Below, piece by piece: positions 8,753 to 18,314 of a DNA stretch of 64,000 nt; position 1 is the first letter of the stretch; each line of letters begins with the position of its first letter. The notes below the pieces were generated by a model, which had not been told where the DNA came from, searched no databases, and saw nothing but the letters and a program-made list of their open reading frames with translations. A program made the translations under genes and the position numbers. The stretch is from HyVt-477 sp965224605 (lineage in GTDB: Bacteria; Pseudomonadota; Gammaproteobacteria; Thiotrichales; Thiotrichaceae): the NCBI GenBank assembly GCA_965224605.1, contig CBDCZP010000008.1, positions 248,001 through 312,000 on the forward strand, given 5' to 3'.

Positions 8753-9319
8753 CTACTTGCCTAAGCGCTGCTTGATAACTTCCATCATCACATGAAAATC
8801 AAAGCGTTTTCTAGCTTCAAATTTGGCACGATATTTATAGATATCATTCATGAAAACCGCAATGTTTTGTCGTGCTTTTTCCTCTTCTTGATCCTGCATA
8901 CCCTCGTTCATATCAACTAACGCTTCAGTGAAACCTTCCAGTGCCTTTAACGTCACGGTAAAAAAATTCCGTGAAAAGTGAGCTTGTTCTGGCTTTGCTA
9001 TTCCTCTTTGCAACATTTCATGTGAATCGAGAATCACCGGATTTAAGAGTAACTGCCATTTTTCTGTAAGTTGCTTAGCCGATTGATCTATGTTGTCTAG
9101 TCGCTGACTAGCCTGCTTTAAAAAATCCGGGATACTGGCCTCAGCTTTCTGTTTTGCCTGTTTCTTTTTCCAGTCCTCATGTTGGTTATTGACAAATTTC
9201 TGCCCACCTGAAAAGAAACGCTTTATCCACCGGATAATCGTAAACATTAAAACCAATGAGAGAATCGTAACAACCAATCCCAAAAAGGCAACCACCGCAA
9301 AAATAAAAAGACGAATCAT
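8753..9319 (-). CDS. Hypothetical membrane-anchored coiled-coil protein
   Basis: Family not recognised. The 188 residues begin with one hydrophobic helix (about 3-32), followed by a charged, Lys/Gln/Glu-rich region predicted helical, with likely coiled coil around 45-95. There are no cysteines and no catalytic motif. It is divergent from the initiator tRNA operon and convergent with lysA, so no partner can be proposed. Confidence 0.65.
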   Translation of the reverse strand: MIRLFIFAVVAFLGLVVTILSLVLMFTIIRWIKRFFSGGQKFVNNQHEDWKKKQAKQKAEASIPDFLKQASQRLDNIDQSAKQLTEKWQLLLNPVILDSHEMLQRGIAKPEQAHFSRNFFTVTLKALEGFTEALVDMNEGMQDQEEEKARQNIAVFMNDIYKYRAKFEARKRFDFHVMMEVIKQRLGK

Positions 9320-9424
9320 ATAATCTACAACTTAATTCAAGCGAAAATTTCAAGCGAAAACTTGTCCCAAAATACACCTGTTATCTACATTGGGTTACAA
9401 ATAATAAAAACCAAATAAAATGAC

Positions 9425-9453
9425 TTGTAATTATTTAAACATATCACTATTAT
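9425..9453 (+). promoter_or_regulatory. Promoter of the initiator tRNA-rimP-nusA-infB operon
   Basis: TTGTAA (9425-9430) and TATTAT (9448-9453) are spaced by exactly 17 bases. A start about seven bases after the -10 would lie just before the tRNA. The GC-rich stretch GCCCTCGC after the -10 looks like the discriminator of a stringently controlled stable-RNA promoter. Confidence 0.65.
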
Positions 9454-9466
9454 ATGCCCTCGCTGA

Positions 9467-9543
<77 letters not shown>

Positions 9544-9551
9544 AATATTAT

Positions 9552-9578
9552 AAAAAGCCCCGTTAATCGGGGCTTTTT
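9552..9578 (+). terminator. Terminator/attenuator after tRNA-fMet
   Basis: A perfect 11-bp stem (AAAAAGCCCCG 9552-9562 with CGGGGCTTTTT 9568-9578) has a 5-base loop and ends in a T-run. It is a textbook intrinsic terminator between the tRNA and rimP. Partial read-through would feed the nusA operon and allow NusA-sensitive attenuation. Confidence 0.9.
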
Positions 9579-9651
9579 TATTATCTAGAATTTGTAACAC
9601 AGATTTTAGTACAACAGAACATAGAGAAAAATAGAGACTACAGAGTATAAA

Positions 9652-10107
9652 ATGTCGCAAGAAACCTTAGAAAACCTAATCCAAACCACGGTCGAAGGCC
9701 TTGGCTACGAGCTATGGGGTTACGATTACCGTCCGCATAGTGATAACGGTTTGCTGCGCATTTATATTGAATCGGCTGACGGCATTAGCGTTGATGATTG
9801 TGCTACCGTCAGCCATCAAATAAGCGCTGTCTTTGATGTGGAAGATCCAATATCTTCTGCGTACACGCTGGAAATATCATCTCCTGGTGTGGATAGAATG
9901 CTATTCTTTCCAAAACAATACCAAGCATACATCGGAAAAACAGTGAAGATTAAGACACGTATTCCATTAAACAGCAGAAGAAACTTTAAAGGCACGATCG
10001 AAGAGCTATCAGATTTGGAAGTGACTTTAAAGATTGATAATGAACATTATGATATCCCGTTCGACACTATTGAGCATTCACGTTTAAAAAGTGGACCCAA
10101 AGGTTAG
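9652..10107 (+). CDS. rimP: Ribosome maturation factor RimP
   Basis: RimP binds S12-containing 30S precursors and is needed for efficient small-subunit maturation. The 151-residue protein has the N-terminal domain with LGYELWGYDYR and the family motif YTLEISSPGVDRML (about residues 70-85), followed by the Sm-like C-terminal domain. Gene order tRNA-fMet, rimP, nusA, infB is the conserved one. It lies 17 bases upstream of nusA, in one transcript. Confidence 0.95.
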   Translation: MSQETLENLIQTTVEGLGYELWGYDYRPHSDNGLLRIYIESADGISVDDCATVSHQISAVFDVEDPISSAYTLEISSPGVDRMLFFPKQYQAYIGKTVKIKTRIPLNSRRNFKGTIEELSDLEVTLKIDNEHYDIPFDTIEHSRLKSGPKG

Positions 10108-10124
10108 AAGAAGGTTAGAAAGTT

Positions 10125-11837
10125 ATGAGCAAAGAAATTTTATATGTAGTTGATGCTATCTCCAACGAGAAAAATGTCGACCCTGAAATTATTTTTGAGG
10201 CTGTAGAAATAGCCTTGGCTACGGCAACACGCAAGAAGAGCAACTCCGAAATAGACGTTAAAGTCGATATTGATCGGGAGACAGGTGACTACGAGACTTT
10301 TCGCCAATGGGAAGTACTTGATGATGAGTCTGAAGAATTCGAGTCAACAGAACGTCAAATACTCTACAGTTATGCCAAGAAAGCGGGACATGATCTTGAA
10401 GTAGGTGAGTTTGTTCGTGAACCCATTGAGTCTGTTGAGTTTGGTCGTATTGCCGCACAAACCGCCAAGCAAGTCATTGTACAAAAAGTACGACAGGCCG
10501 AACGTGAACGTATTGTTGAAGGTTTCCGTGACCGTATCGGCACACTGGTACTTGGAACCGTAAAACGTGTTGATCGTCGCGGTATCGTACTGGATATGGG
10601 CGACAATGCTGAAGCGTTAATTCCACGAGAAGAAATGCTACCCAAAGATATGGTGCGCCCTGGCGATCGTATGCGTGGCTACTTAAAAGAAATTATTGAT
10701 GGTGGGCGTGGGCCACAAATTATTGTCAGTCGAACTGACTCCAACTTGTTGATCGAGCTATTGAAACTGGAAGTGCCCGAAATTGGACAGGAAATGATTG
10801 ATATTATGGCCGCTGCCCGTGATCCTGGATCTCGCGCTAAAATAGCCGTTCGTGCCAACATGCCTAATCTTGATCCCGTGGGTGCTTGTGTCGGTATGCG
10901 AGGTTCGCGTATCCAGACTGTTACCAATGAGCTTAACGATGAACGTGTTGATATTATCCCTTGGGATGATGACATCGCCACTTTCGTTATTAATGCTATG
11001 AAACCTGCAGAAGTCCTCTCTATCGTTGTCGATGAAGAGAAAAAAGTCATGCGAGTGGGTGTTGATGAAGAACAGCTTTCTCAGGCTATAGGCAAAGGCG
11101 GACAAAATGTACGCCTCGCCAGTGAACTTACAGGTTGGCAGCTTGACATCATGTCCGATGTGCAAGCCGAAGAAGAATCACAAAAAGAACATGCTTTAGT
11201 ACAAGACAAATTCATAGAAAGTCTGGATATCGACGAAGATATAGCCAGCATTCTGGTTGACGAAGGCTTTACAACCCTTGATGACTTGGTGTATTACTTT
11301 GATGATGTCTGTGCAATCGAAGAGTTTAATGAAGAACTTGCTGAAGAGTTGCGCACACGTGCTCAAAATGCGCTATTAACGCAAGCTATTTCAGGTAACA
11401 GTGGCAGCCCTACAGAAGACTTGTTAGGAATGGACACCATGGACAATGCCTTAGCTTTCAAATTGGCAGCAAAAGGAATTTACAGCATGGAAGACTTGGC
11501 AGAGCAAGCCACAGATGAGCTGTTAGATATTGAAGATATGACCGAAGAACGCGCCGGTGAGTTAATTATGATCGCACGCGCACCCTGGTTTGCAGACGAA
11601 GAGCCTTCAGCTAAAGAAGAACCTTCAGCTGACGAAGAACCAGCCAATGAAGAACCACCTGCTGACAAAGAAACACCAGCAGTTAAAGAGCCTTCAACTG
11701 ATGAAAAACCTTCAGCGGATAAAGAGCCGTCAGCTGATGAAAAACCGTCAGCGGACAAAGAACCTTCGGACGACAAAGAATCAGAATCATCAGACGAAGA
11801 AAAACCGTCCGCTGAAACTGAAGCGAAAAATGGATAA
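10125..11837 (+). CDS. nusA: Transcription elongation/termination factor NusA with acidic repeat tail
   Basis: NusA binds RNA polymerase and nascent RNA and controls pausing, termination and antitermination. Domains in order: N-terminal RNAP-binding domain (1-130), S1 (about 135-200), KH1-KH2 (about 230-345, with QAIGKGGQNVRLASELTGW) and two acidic AR repeats (about 360-485). Residues from about 490 to 570 are an extra tail made almost only of Glu, Lys, Pro, Ser, Ala and Asp, in degenerate units like PSADEKPSADKEPS. The tail is absent from E. coli NusA (495 aa). infB follows after 17 bases. Confidence 0.96.
   Translation: MSKEILYVVDAISNEKNVDPEIIFEAVEIALATATRKKSNSEIDVKVDIDRETGDYETFRQWEVLDDESEEFESTERQILYSYAKKAGHDLEVGEFVREPIESVEFGRIAAQTAKQVIVQKVRQAERERIVEGFRDRIGTLVLGTVKRVDRRGIVLDMGDNAEALIPREEMLPKDMVRPGDRMRGYLKEIIDGGRGPQIIVSRTDSNLLIELLKLEVPEIGQEMIDIMAAARDPGSRAKIAVRANMPNLDPVGACVGMRGSRIQTVTNELNDERVDIIPWDDDIATFVINAMKPAEVLSIVVDEEKKVMRVGVDEEQLSQAIGKGGQNVRLASELTGWQLDIMSDVQAEEESQKEHALVQDKFIESLDIDEDIASILVDEGFTTLDDLVYYFDDVCAIEEFNEELAEELRTRAQNALLTQAISGNSGSPTEDLLGMDTMDNALAFKLAAKGIYSMEDLAEQATDELLDIEDMTEERAGELIMIARAPWFADEEPSAKEEPSADEEPANEEPPADKETPAVKEPSTDEKPSADKEPSADEKPSADKEPSDDKESESSDEEKPSAETEAKNG
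11590..11834 (+). repeat. Degenerate in-frame repeat encoding the NusA tail
   Basis: The DNA alternates GA[A/T]GAA/AAAGA[A/G] and CC[T/G]TCAGC blocks in about ten imperfect units, some close to identical. This gives a low-complexity Glu-Pro-Ser-Ala-Lys peptide. All units stay in frame, consistent with expansion by slippage under coding selection. Confidence 0.75.
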
Positions 11838-11854
11838 GGTAGGAGACAACACAC

Positions 11855-14569
11855 ATGTCAGAAATTATAGTAAAACAGCTGGCCCAGATAGTTGGCACTC
11901 CTATAGATGTGATGCTAAAACAACTTCAGGATGCTGGCATACCCGTAAACAGTGAAGATGACTCTATCACCGACGAGCAAAAGCTCAAGCTGCTAGAATT
12001 TATCCGCGAAGGTCAACAACAAAGCAGTGCATCGGCAAAGCCTAAACTTTCGATGAGTCGTGGCACTGTAAGTGAACGAAAAGTCACTAGCGCGCATAGC
12101 GGCAATACCGTTAATGTAGAGGTGCGCCGGAAAAAACGCACTTTGCGCAAACCTTCGCCCACTACTGCTGACGATGCCTCGACTAATCGCTCGGAAGAAC
12201 TTTCCAAACAATTGTCTGCTGAGCGCCAAACTTTGCAGGACACTAAGCGTGATGCTGAGATAGCCAAGGAAGAAAAAGCCGCGGCAAAGAAGCAAGCAGT
12301 AGTTGACCAAGAAGCTAATGAGGCTCCAATAGAAGCAGGAGACACTTCAACCACTGCACCGACGGAGACGAGTGAGCCTGCAATCCAACAAGATGATAGC
12401 TCGGCTACATCTCCTCAAGCAGCTACTCCAAACACAGAGACAACAGAAGCAAAACCTGATTTAGACTTCTTTGCAGCAGCACGACGTCACAAAGCAGGAG
12501 GCACAAACCAGGCCAAAGACGAGGCTGCTTCACTCTTGAAGAAGCGCCCTTCTCGTAAACCCAAAACGGTTACTCCTGCTGCGACAACTACGACAACTAC
12601 GACAACAAGTGAAGTCACTTCAACAGCCAATCAAAATAAAAATAAAAGCAAGCACAAAAAGCCTTTCCAGGGTCGTGGTAATCAACTGCATATGGAAAAA
12701 GGCGTTAGCCGTCGTCGCAAGAAAGGCAAAGGTCGCCAGCAAACGAGACAAATCACCATTGAACGTGATGGCAAGCATGGTTTTGAAAAGCCTACTGAAC
12801 CTGTCATTAAAGAAATTGAGATTCCTGAAACTATTGTGCTATCCGACTTAGCCAATAAGCTTAGTGTATCTTCGACCGATGTAATCAAGCAGATGATGGG
12901 CATGGGCGTTATGGCAACGATCAACCAGTCGTTGGATCAAGATACAGCGATTTTGGTTACCGAAGAATTAGGCCATACGGCGGTATCTGTAGCGGTTGCG
13001 AATGAGGATGAGGCGATACTTGCTTCACTCGTTGATGATAGTAGCGATCTTGAGAAACACCCACGTCCTCCTGTAGTTACGATTATGGGACATGTCGACC
13101 ACGGTAAAACTTCATTACTAGATTACATTCGTGAAAGCCGTGTTACGGCTGGTGAGGCGGGCGGAATTACCCAACACATTGGTGCTTATCAGGTTGAAAC
13201 ACCCAATGGCATTATCTCTTTCCTTGACACGCCAGGACACGCGGCCTTTACCGCTATGCGCTCACGCGGAGCCAATGCAACAGATATCGTTATCGTGGTG
13301 GTTGCTGCTGATGATAGCGTCATGCCACAAACCAAAGAAGCGATTGAGCATACACGTGCTGCGGGTGTGCCATTAATCGTAGCTATTAACAAGATTGATA
13401 AAGAAAATGCCAACCCTGAAAAGGTTAAAACTGACTTAACGGCACTTGAAGTTATCCCTGAGGATTGGGGTGGTGACGATGTCTTTGTAGAGGTCTCTGC
13501 CATTACTGGTGAAGGTGTTGACTCTTTATTAGATTCCATCTTGCTGGTTTCTGAGATGCAAGCTTTAACAGCTCGCACTGAAGGTGCAGCAAGTGGTGTT
13601 GTTATTGAAGCCAGTATTGAAAAAGGCCGTGGTGCTGTTGCGACTGTGTTAGTACAACAAGGCACTTTAAACAAAGGCGACATCGTGCTTTGTGGACAGG
13701 AATATGGACGCATTCGAGCTATGCTGGACGATAAAGGTCAAACTATCACAAGCGCTGGGCCTTCTATTCCAGTTTCTATCTTGGGTCTTTCTGGTGCACC
13801 TGAAGCAGGTTCTGACATGGTAGTCCTCGCCAATGAACGAAAGGCACGTGAAGTCGCTGAGTTACGTCGTCATAAAGAGCGCGATTCTCGCCTAACTTCA
13901 CAGCAGACTGCAAAGCTTGAAGCTTTATTTGCTAATCTAGGTACGGGAAATGACGTTCAACAAGTCAATATTATTATTAAAGCTGATGTACAAGGCAGTG
14001 TTGAAGCTCTAAAGCATTCATTGACACAACTTTCTACCGATGAAGTTAAAGTCAATATTGTCTCCTCGGGTGTAGGTGGCATTAACGAGAGCGATGTGAC
14101 ACTAGCCCAAGCTTCTGATTCTATCATGCTCGCCTTCAATGTCCGTGCTGATTCTTCATCTAAGCGTCATGCCTCAGAAAGCGGTGTTGAAATCCGCTAT
14201 TACAGCATCATTTATGAAGCAATTGATGATGTGAGAGACGCCATGAGTGGCTTGCTTGCCCCTGAACTTCGTGAAGAGTTTATGGGTATCGCAGAGGTTA
14301 AAGACGTCTTCCGTTCTTCGGCAATGGGTGCTGTAGCCGGTTGTTTGATTATTGATGGTCACGTTTCCAAAGGCTTACCTATTCGTGTACTGCGCGATGA
14401 TGTAGTTGTGTATGAAGGTGAGCTTGAATCTCTTCGCCGTCACAAGGACGATGTGAAAGAAGTTCGTACTGGAACAGAATGTGGTATCGCCATCAAAGAC
14501 TATAATGACGTCCAGCCTGGCGACCAGATTGAGTGTTTTAAACGCACTGAAGTCGCTCGTAGTCTTTAA
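11855..14569 (+). CDS. infB: Translation initiation factor IF-2
   Basis: IF-2 is the GTPase that brings fMet-tRNA to the 30S subunit and promotes subunit joining. The 904-residue protein has the N-terminal IF2-associated domain (EIIVKQLAQIVGTPIDVMLKQL). A long, charged, poorly conserved linker (about 60-300) follows and includes a Thr-rich run from ACGACAACT repeats near 12580-12610. Then come the G domain with GHVDHGKTSLLDYI (about residue 412), DTPGHAAF and NKID, and domains II-IV. It lies between nusA and rbfA as usual. Confidence 0.97.
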   Translation: MSEIIVKQLAQIVGTPIDVMLKQLQDAGIPVNSEDDSITDEQKLKLLEFIREGQQQSSASAKPKLSMSRGTVSERKVTSAHSGNTVNVEVRRKKRTLRKPSPTTADDASTNRSEELSKQLSAERQTLQDTKRDAEIAKEEKAAAKKQAVVDQEANEAPIEAGDTSTTAPTETSEPAIQQDDSSATSPQAATPNTETTEAKPDLDFFAAARRHKAGGTNQAKDEAASLLKKRPSRKPKTVTPAATTTTTTTTSEVTSTANQNKNKSKHKKPFQGRGNQLHMEKGVSRRRKKGKGRQQTRQITIERDGKHGFEKPTEPVIKEIEIPETIVLSDLANKLSVSSTDVIKQMMGMGVMATINQSLDQDTAILVTEELGHTAVSVAVANEDEAILASLVDDSSDLEKHPRPPVVTIMGHVDHGKTSLLDYIRESRVTAGEAGGITQHIGAYQVETPNGIISFLDTPGHAAFTAMRSRGANATDIVIVVVAADDSVMPQTKEAIEHTRAAGVPLIVAINKIDKENANPEKVKTDLTALEVIPEDWGGDDVFVEVSAITGEGVDSLLDSILLVSEMQALTARTEGAASGVVIEASIEKGRGAVATVLVQQGTLNKGDIVLCGQEYGRIRAMLDDKGQTITSAGPSIPVSILGLSGAPEAGSDMVVLANERKAREVAELRRHKERDSRLTSQQTAKLEALFANLGTGNDVQQVNIIIKADVQGSVEALKHSLTQLSTDEVKVNIVSSGVGGINESDVTLAQASDSIMLAFNVRADSSSKRHASESGVEIRYYSIIYEAIDDVRDAMSGLLAPELREEFMGIAEVKDVFRSSAMGAVAGCLIIDGHVSKGLPIRVLRDDVVVYEGELESLRRHKDDVKEVRTGTECGIAIKDYNDVQPGDQIECFKRTEVARSL

Positions 14570-14582
14570 TTAGGATTATCCC

Positions 14583-14939
14583 GTGCCATTTGATTACTCA
14601 AGAACTGACCGAATAGCTGAGCAAATCAAGCGAGAACTTGCTCAGCTTATTCGAGACAAAGTCAAAGATCCAAGAGTTGGCATGGTATCCATCATGGATG
14701 TTCAGGTGGCTAAAGATCTTAAACTTGCCAAAGTTTATTTTGACACGTTACAAGAAGATATGGCTGAAGAATCTGAAATAGGACTCAACCGAGCCGCTGG
14801 TTTTTTGCGTCGAGAACTCGCCAGAAATCTCAGTTTACGAACCACCCCTGAACTCAAATTTTTCTATGATGACACTGAGGTCAAAGCTGATGCACTAAGC
14901 ATTCTTATTGATAAAGCCATCAATAGTGACCGATCATAA
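14583..14939 (+). CDS. rbfA: Ribosome-binding factor A
   Basis: A 30S maturation factor with a KH-type fold needed for late 16S rRNA processing and cold adaptation. The 118 residues show RIAEQIKRELAQLIRDKVKDPR at the start and the DLKLAKVYFD segment; FYDDTEVKADALSILIDKA closes the domain. The start is GTG (14583), placed by the conserved N-terminus and the AGGATT before it. It is 13 bases after infB and 31 before truB. Confidence 0.94.
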   Translation: MPFDYSRTDRIAEQIKRELAQLIRDKVKDPRVGMVSIMDVQVAKDLKLAKVYFDTLQEDMAEESEIGLNRAAGFLRRELARNLSLRTTPELKFFYDDTEVKADALSILIDKAINSDRS

Positions 14940-14970
14940 AATAACCAACCTTAGGACTCAGGATTAACAC

Positions 14971-15879
14971 ATGGCGCGTGGACGTAGAAAAGGCCGCCCA
15001 ATCAGCGGTATCTTATTACTAGACAAACCTCTGGGTATCAGCTCAAATCGAGCGTTACAAAATGCCAAGCAACATTATCAAGCTCAAAAAGCAGGCCATA
15101 CTGGCAGCCTTGATCCTTTAGCGACCGGCATGTTGCCTATCTGTTTCGGTGAAGCCACTAAAATATCATCGTTTTTGCTTGATTCTGATAAAAGCTATTT
15201 AACCACTGCAACACTCGGCACAACAACATCTACAGGCGATGCTGAAGGTGAAATTCTAAAACAAAAACCTATCCCTGCTCTAGATGAGAACTTGATCGAA
15301 TCCGTACTCAATAAATATCGTGGACGTATCACTCAAATACCCCCCATGTACTCCGCGCTTAAGCACCAGGGAAAACCGCTTTATGAATTTGCCCGACAAG
15401 GCATTGAAATAGAACGTAAGCAGCGGGAAGTTACTATTCACAAACTCACCTTATTGAGCTTCACCGACACCACTTTAGAGCTGGAAGTGGATTGCTCTAA
15501 AGGGACTTACATTCGTACATTAGTCGAAGATATTGGTCATGATTTAGGCTGTGGTGCTTTTGTCTCTATGCTGCATCGAACCGAAGTTAAACCTTTTAGC
15601 AATAGCGACATGCTGAATTGGGAAACTATCGAAGCAGCACAAGATAAAGACCTTATTGACTTGCTGCTGCCTGTTGATGCGGGTTTAACTCAATTCCCAG
15701 AAGTCACCTTAGACGAAAAGCAAACCGTTGCTTTGCTTTATGGGCAAGCTGTCAACATCGCTGTACCTGATGCGGGCCATATCCGGATTTATAATCAGGA
15801 TCGTGTGTTTTTAGGTATGGGAATTCCTGAAGGAGATAGTTGCTTGAAACCTAAAAGGATAATGCAACAAAGCTTATAA
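14971..15879 (+). CDS. truB: tRNA pseudouridine-55 synthase
   Basis: TruB makes the universal pseudouridine 55 in the T-loop of tRNAs and also acts as a tRNA chaperone. The 302 residues contain GILLLDKPLGISSNRAL, then the catalytic motif HTGSLDPLATGMLPICFGEATK (Asp of SLDPLA near residue 48). The RGRITQIPPMYSALKHQG loop and a short PUA-like C-terminus (VALLYGQAV...FLGMG) follow. It ends the nusA operon here; the usual next genes rpsO-pnp are absent. Confidence 0.95.
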   Translation: MARGRRKGRPISGILLLDKPLGISSNRALQNAKQHYQAQKAGHTGSLDPLATGMLPICFGEATKISSFLLDSDKSYLTTATLGTTTSTGDAEGEILKQKPIPALDENLIESVLNKYRGRITQIPPMYSALKHQGKPLYEFARQGIEIERKQREVTIHKLTLLSFTDTTLELEVDCSKGTYIRTLVEDIGHDLGCGAFVSMLHRTEVKPFSNSDMLNWETIEAAQDKDLIDLLLPVDAGLTQFPEVTLDEKQTVALLYGQAVNIAVPDAGHIRIYNQDRVFLGMGIPEGDSCLKPKRIMQQSL

Positions 15880-15890
15880 GTTTGTTGCAT
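15862..15890 (+). terminator. Hairpin overlapping the truB stop
   Basis: ATGCAACAAA (15862-15871) pairs perfectly with TTTGTTGCAT (15881-15890) around a 9-base loop that contains the stop codon. ATTGTTTGGTTT follows. It probably terminates the nusA-truB transcript, explaining the break before rpsO. Confidence 0.55.
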
Positions 15891-15979
15891 ATTGTTTGGT
15901 TTAGCGTCCAGAACAGACTCAATGCGCCACATAATCCTGCGTTTCATTCCCAACGCAGACTACTTCAAATAAAGTTTAG

Positions 15980-16822
15980 CTATGACCTCACCAAAGTAAG
16001 ATGCGTAACCTCCGGCGCACAGTTGCGTCGTAGCGGAATACCGGTGGTGCCTATTCCCCGGCTGGTATAAACCCAACTTTCATTAACTCTGTGCAAACCT
16101 TGCACATATTTACGCCCCAGATAAGGGCGTACTAACGGCTTGTTCGCCGCTGATTGTATCTGTCCGCCGTGGGTATGCCCTGAAACTTGCAGATTGATAC
16201 GTGTGTCATCTGCATACCAATCAATCATATCGGGTTCATGCGCCATCAACACCACGGGCATTTCACCACGATGAGATGCCATTGTTTTCTTAATATCAGG
16301 ATTGCCTAACCAACCATCATCTATTCCGGCCAAATAAAGCAGGCTTTTACCTATTTGCAAATCAACCGCCTGGTTTTTAAACACAGGAATGCCCACTGTT
16401 TCAAATGTTTCAGTAATCAGCTTAGGGTCTGTTTTGTGTTCATGATTTCCTAATACTGAAAAGATACCATATTTAGCATTGAGGTTGGCTAAAGTAGGTG
16501 CCAGTTCCAGGATATCTTGCGCATCATGCCAAACATAATCCCCTGTCAATACGATCACATCGGGCTTTAGTGAGTTTGCCAAATACACCGCTCTTTCTAT
16601 ATGTTCGATCTGGGTAAAAGGATGTAAGTGAAGATCAGTTAGCTGGACAATAGTCGTGCCTTCAATAGACTCTGGAAGGTTCTTTATCGGTATAGCTGTT
16701 CGCTCTATCGTTAACCAGCGCATTTCATTTCTACGATCAGAATGACGATCATCGTGAAAATAAGGATGTTTTCCTATCCTGTTCAGAATTTTCTGATGAA
16801 CATGTGCGGGTGATTTAATCAT
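15980..16822 (-). CDS. YaeI-like metallophosphoesterase
   Basis: A calcineurin-fold phosphodiesterase of the YaeI/YkuE type. The metal ligands are all visible: DLHLH (about residue 63), GDYVW, GNHEH, MAHEPD and GHTHGGQ (about 215-221). Relatives remove phosphate or UDP groups from lipid-linked substrates at the inner membrane. This protein lacks a clear N-terminal transmembrane helix, so it may be peripheral. The first ~33 residues, basic and His-rich, are not typical; a start at an internal Met (MRWLTIER) is possible. It is convergent with truB. Confidence 0.8.
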   Translation of the reverse strand: MIKSPAHVHQKILNRIGKHPYFHDDRHSDRRNEMRWLTIERTAIPIKNLPESIEGTTIVQLTDLHLHPFTQIEHIERAVYLANSLKPDVIVLTGDYVWHDAQDILELAPTLANLNAKYGIFSVLGNHEHKTDPKLITETFETVGIPVFKNQAVDLQIGKSLLYLAGIDDGWLGNPDIKKTMASHRGEMPVVLMAHEPDMIDWYADDTRINLQVSGHTHGGQIQSAANKPLVRPYLGRKYVQGLHRVNESWVYTSRGIGTTGIPLRRNCAPEVTHLTLVRS

Positions 16823-16914
16823 GGGTTTTTAACTATTAACTGAGAAGCCATTCTACCATAAAGGGTATTTACATATTATTAACGCCGCACAAGTGGCTTT
16901 GAAGGCTACATAAA

Positions 16915-17535
16915 CTACATGCCATTGCTAAACTTAGCATTATCCGTCACACCACTCTCTCTCACCTGTTTTAACGCAACGGCGTATTGACTTAACACAC
17001 CTAAAGCAAAAGAAATGCGCTCTTTAAAATAACTATCTGCATCCGCATTATTATCGGCCTCATCCGGATTCAATACCGATTCAACATTCCTGACAATTAA
17101 CTGCTCTGGTATATAACAGAGCCGATTGTTTTTCGAGCTATTCATGCGCATTTCTGCAATCGAGTAGGCTCCTCCATCTGAAGATGAGACGCCCACCAAC
17201 AATGCGGGTTTATGCCCTATTTGGTTTTTGTTGTGCATCAATAAAAAATTCTTTAATGCAGCAGGTGCCATACCATGGTATTCCGGCACGATAACGACAA
17301 AACCATCGCTGGATTCTAATTCGCCAGCTACCGGCTCTAATAAATCTTTCCAGTGTTGATCTCCATCCCAAATACTCTCATCCCATAATGGATAAGGCTT
17401 ATCTGTCATGCTGATTAAATGCGTTTGTTGGCAAAACTGCTCTTCTATCAGTGCATTCGAAATATACTTAGCCACTTTGAGGCTCTGTGAGTTTTTCGCA
17501 TGACGTTGGCTACCGTTTATAACTGTTATTTTCAT
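16915..17535 (-). CDS. NADPH-dependent FMN reductase-family flavoprotein
   Basis: A flavodoxin-like protein of the NADPH-dependent FMN reductase / quinone reductase family. The FMN phosphate loop is INGSQRHAKNSQSLKVA at the N-terminus. VIVPEYHGMAPAALKNFL (about 83-100) is the family flavin-ring motif, and GVSSSDGGAYSI contributes to the same site. I choose the second Met (16915-17535), which has AAGGA six bases upstream; the upstream ATG adds only two residues. It is monocistronic; the physiological substrate cannot be told. Confidence 0.82.
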   Translation of the reverse strand: MKITVINGSQRHAKNSQSLKVAKYISNALIEEQFCQQTHLISMTDKPYPLWDESIWDGDQHWKDLLEPVAGELESSDGFVVIVPEYHGMAPAALKNFLLMHNKNQIGHKPALLVGVSSSDGGAYSIAEMRMNSSKNNRLCYIPEQLIVRNVESVLNPDEADNNADADSYFKERISFALGVLSQYAVALKQVRESGVTDNAKFSNGM

Positions 17536-17701
17536 TCCCATCCTTAACTTCTATTAGTTGTGATTAACGTTGCAACAAACCAAATTTATGGCTCTCACGC
17601 GTTGTGAACTTTCCCAAAGACTGTACAATAAATACAGTCTTGGCTACCTCACCCAATCCTATCATGGGGCATAGCCTCCAATAGGAAATAATCTAATAAT
17701 T

Positions 17702-18304
17702 ATGTCATTACTTCTTTTTATTTTAGCCGCCATTGGGGGCTTTATTTTCTTAGTAGCTTATCTCATCATCGTTATAGCATCGTTCAAACACCATACCGTG
17801 ACAGGGCTTATTTCCCTCATACCTGGCATTAATCTGGTTGTACTTCCTACCATTCTGGGGAAAACGGGAAAAGCATTTCCAACCAGTGTTTTTGCTCTCG
17901 GTTTAGCGTTAGTTACCTGGTACGCAGGTGGTCATCGTTATCTCCAGAATTATCTATACAGTAACCCAGCAGCCTCTATACAAACGGATATAACTGAAAC
18001 TTCCGTTAATCCCATAAATAACAACCTCAATCTTGCTGCTGCACATAAAACCAAAGAATTACCCTTACCCTCAAAGCCGCTGTACTATATCGTGTACACA
18101 AAAGTTGATAGCGACCAATTAGGCGACTTAATCAACAAACACATCAGGATCACACTGGTTGATGATCGTGAGTTCGAGGGGAAGAATATTGAGATAACAA
18201 CAACTTCCTTGTTACTGGAAACCCATGATAACAATGAAAATCATATGGTGAAAATCCCTCTTAAACATATAGTCTCAGTTGAAAAACTAGAAACGAAAAG
18301 CTAG
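17702..18304 (+). CDS. Hypothetical membrane protein upstream of ycgL
   Basis: Family not recognised. Three hydrophobic stretches (about 2-27, 34-50 and 58-75) precede a linker and a small beta-rich C-terminal domain (about 125-195, LINKHIRITLVDDREFEGK...). That domain has the feel of an Sm-like/SH3 barrel, as in other proteins with an HxRxTLxDGRexxG pattern. The stop is ten bases before the ycgL ATG, so the two form an operon. Confidence 0.65.
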   Translation: MSLLLFILAAIGGFIFLVAYLIIVIASFKHHTVTGLISLIPGINLVVLPTILGKTGKAFPTSVFALGLALVTWYAGGHRYLQNYLYSNPAASIQTDITETSVNPINNNLNLAAAHKTKELPLPSKPLYYIVYTKVDSDQLGDLINKHIRITLVDDREFEGKNIEITTTSLLLETHDNNENHMVKIPLKHIVSVEKLETKS

Positions 18305-18314
18305 AAGAAGCATT

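Noticed and set aside
11480..11854. 124-codon Ser-rich frame opposite the NusA tail
   Set aside because: Antisense shadow of the Glu/Pro/Ser repeat; the low complexity keeps it open by chance.
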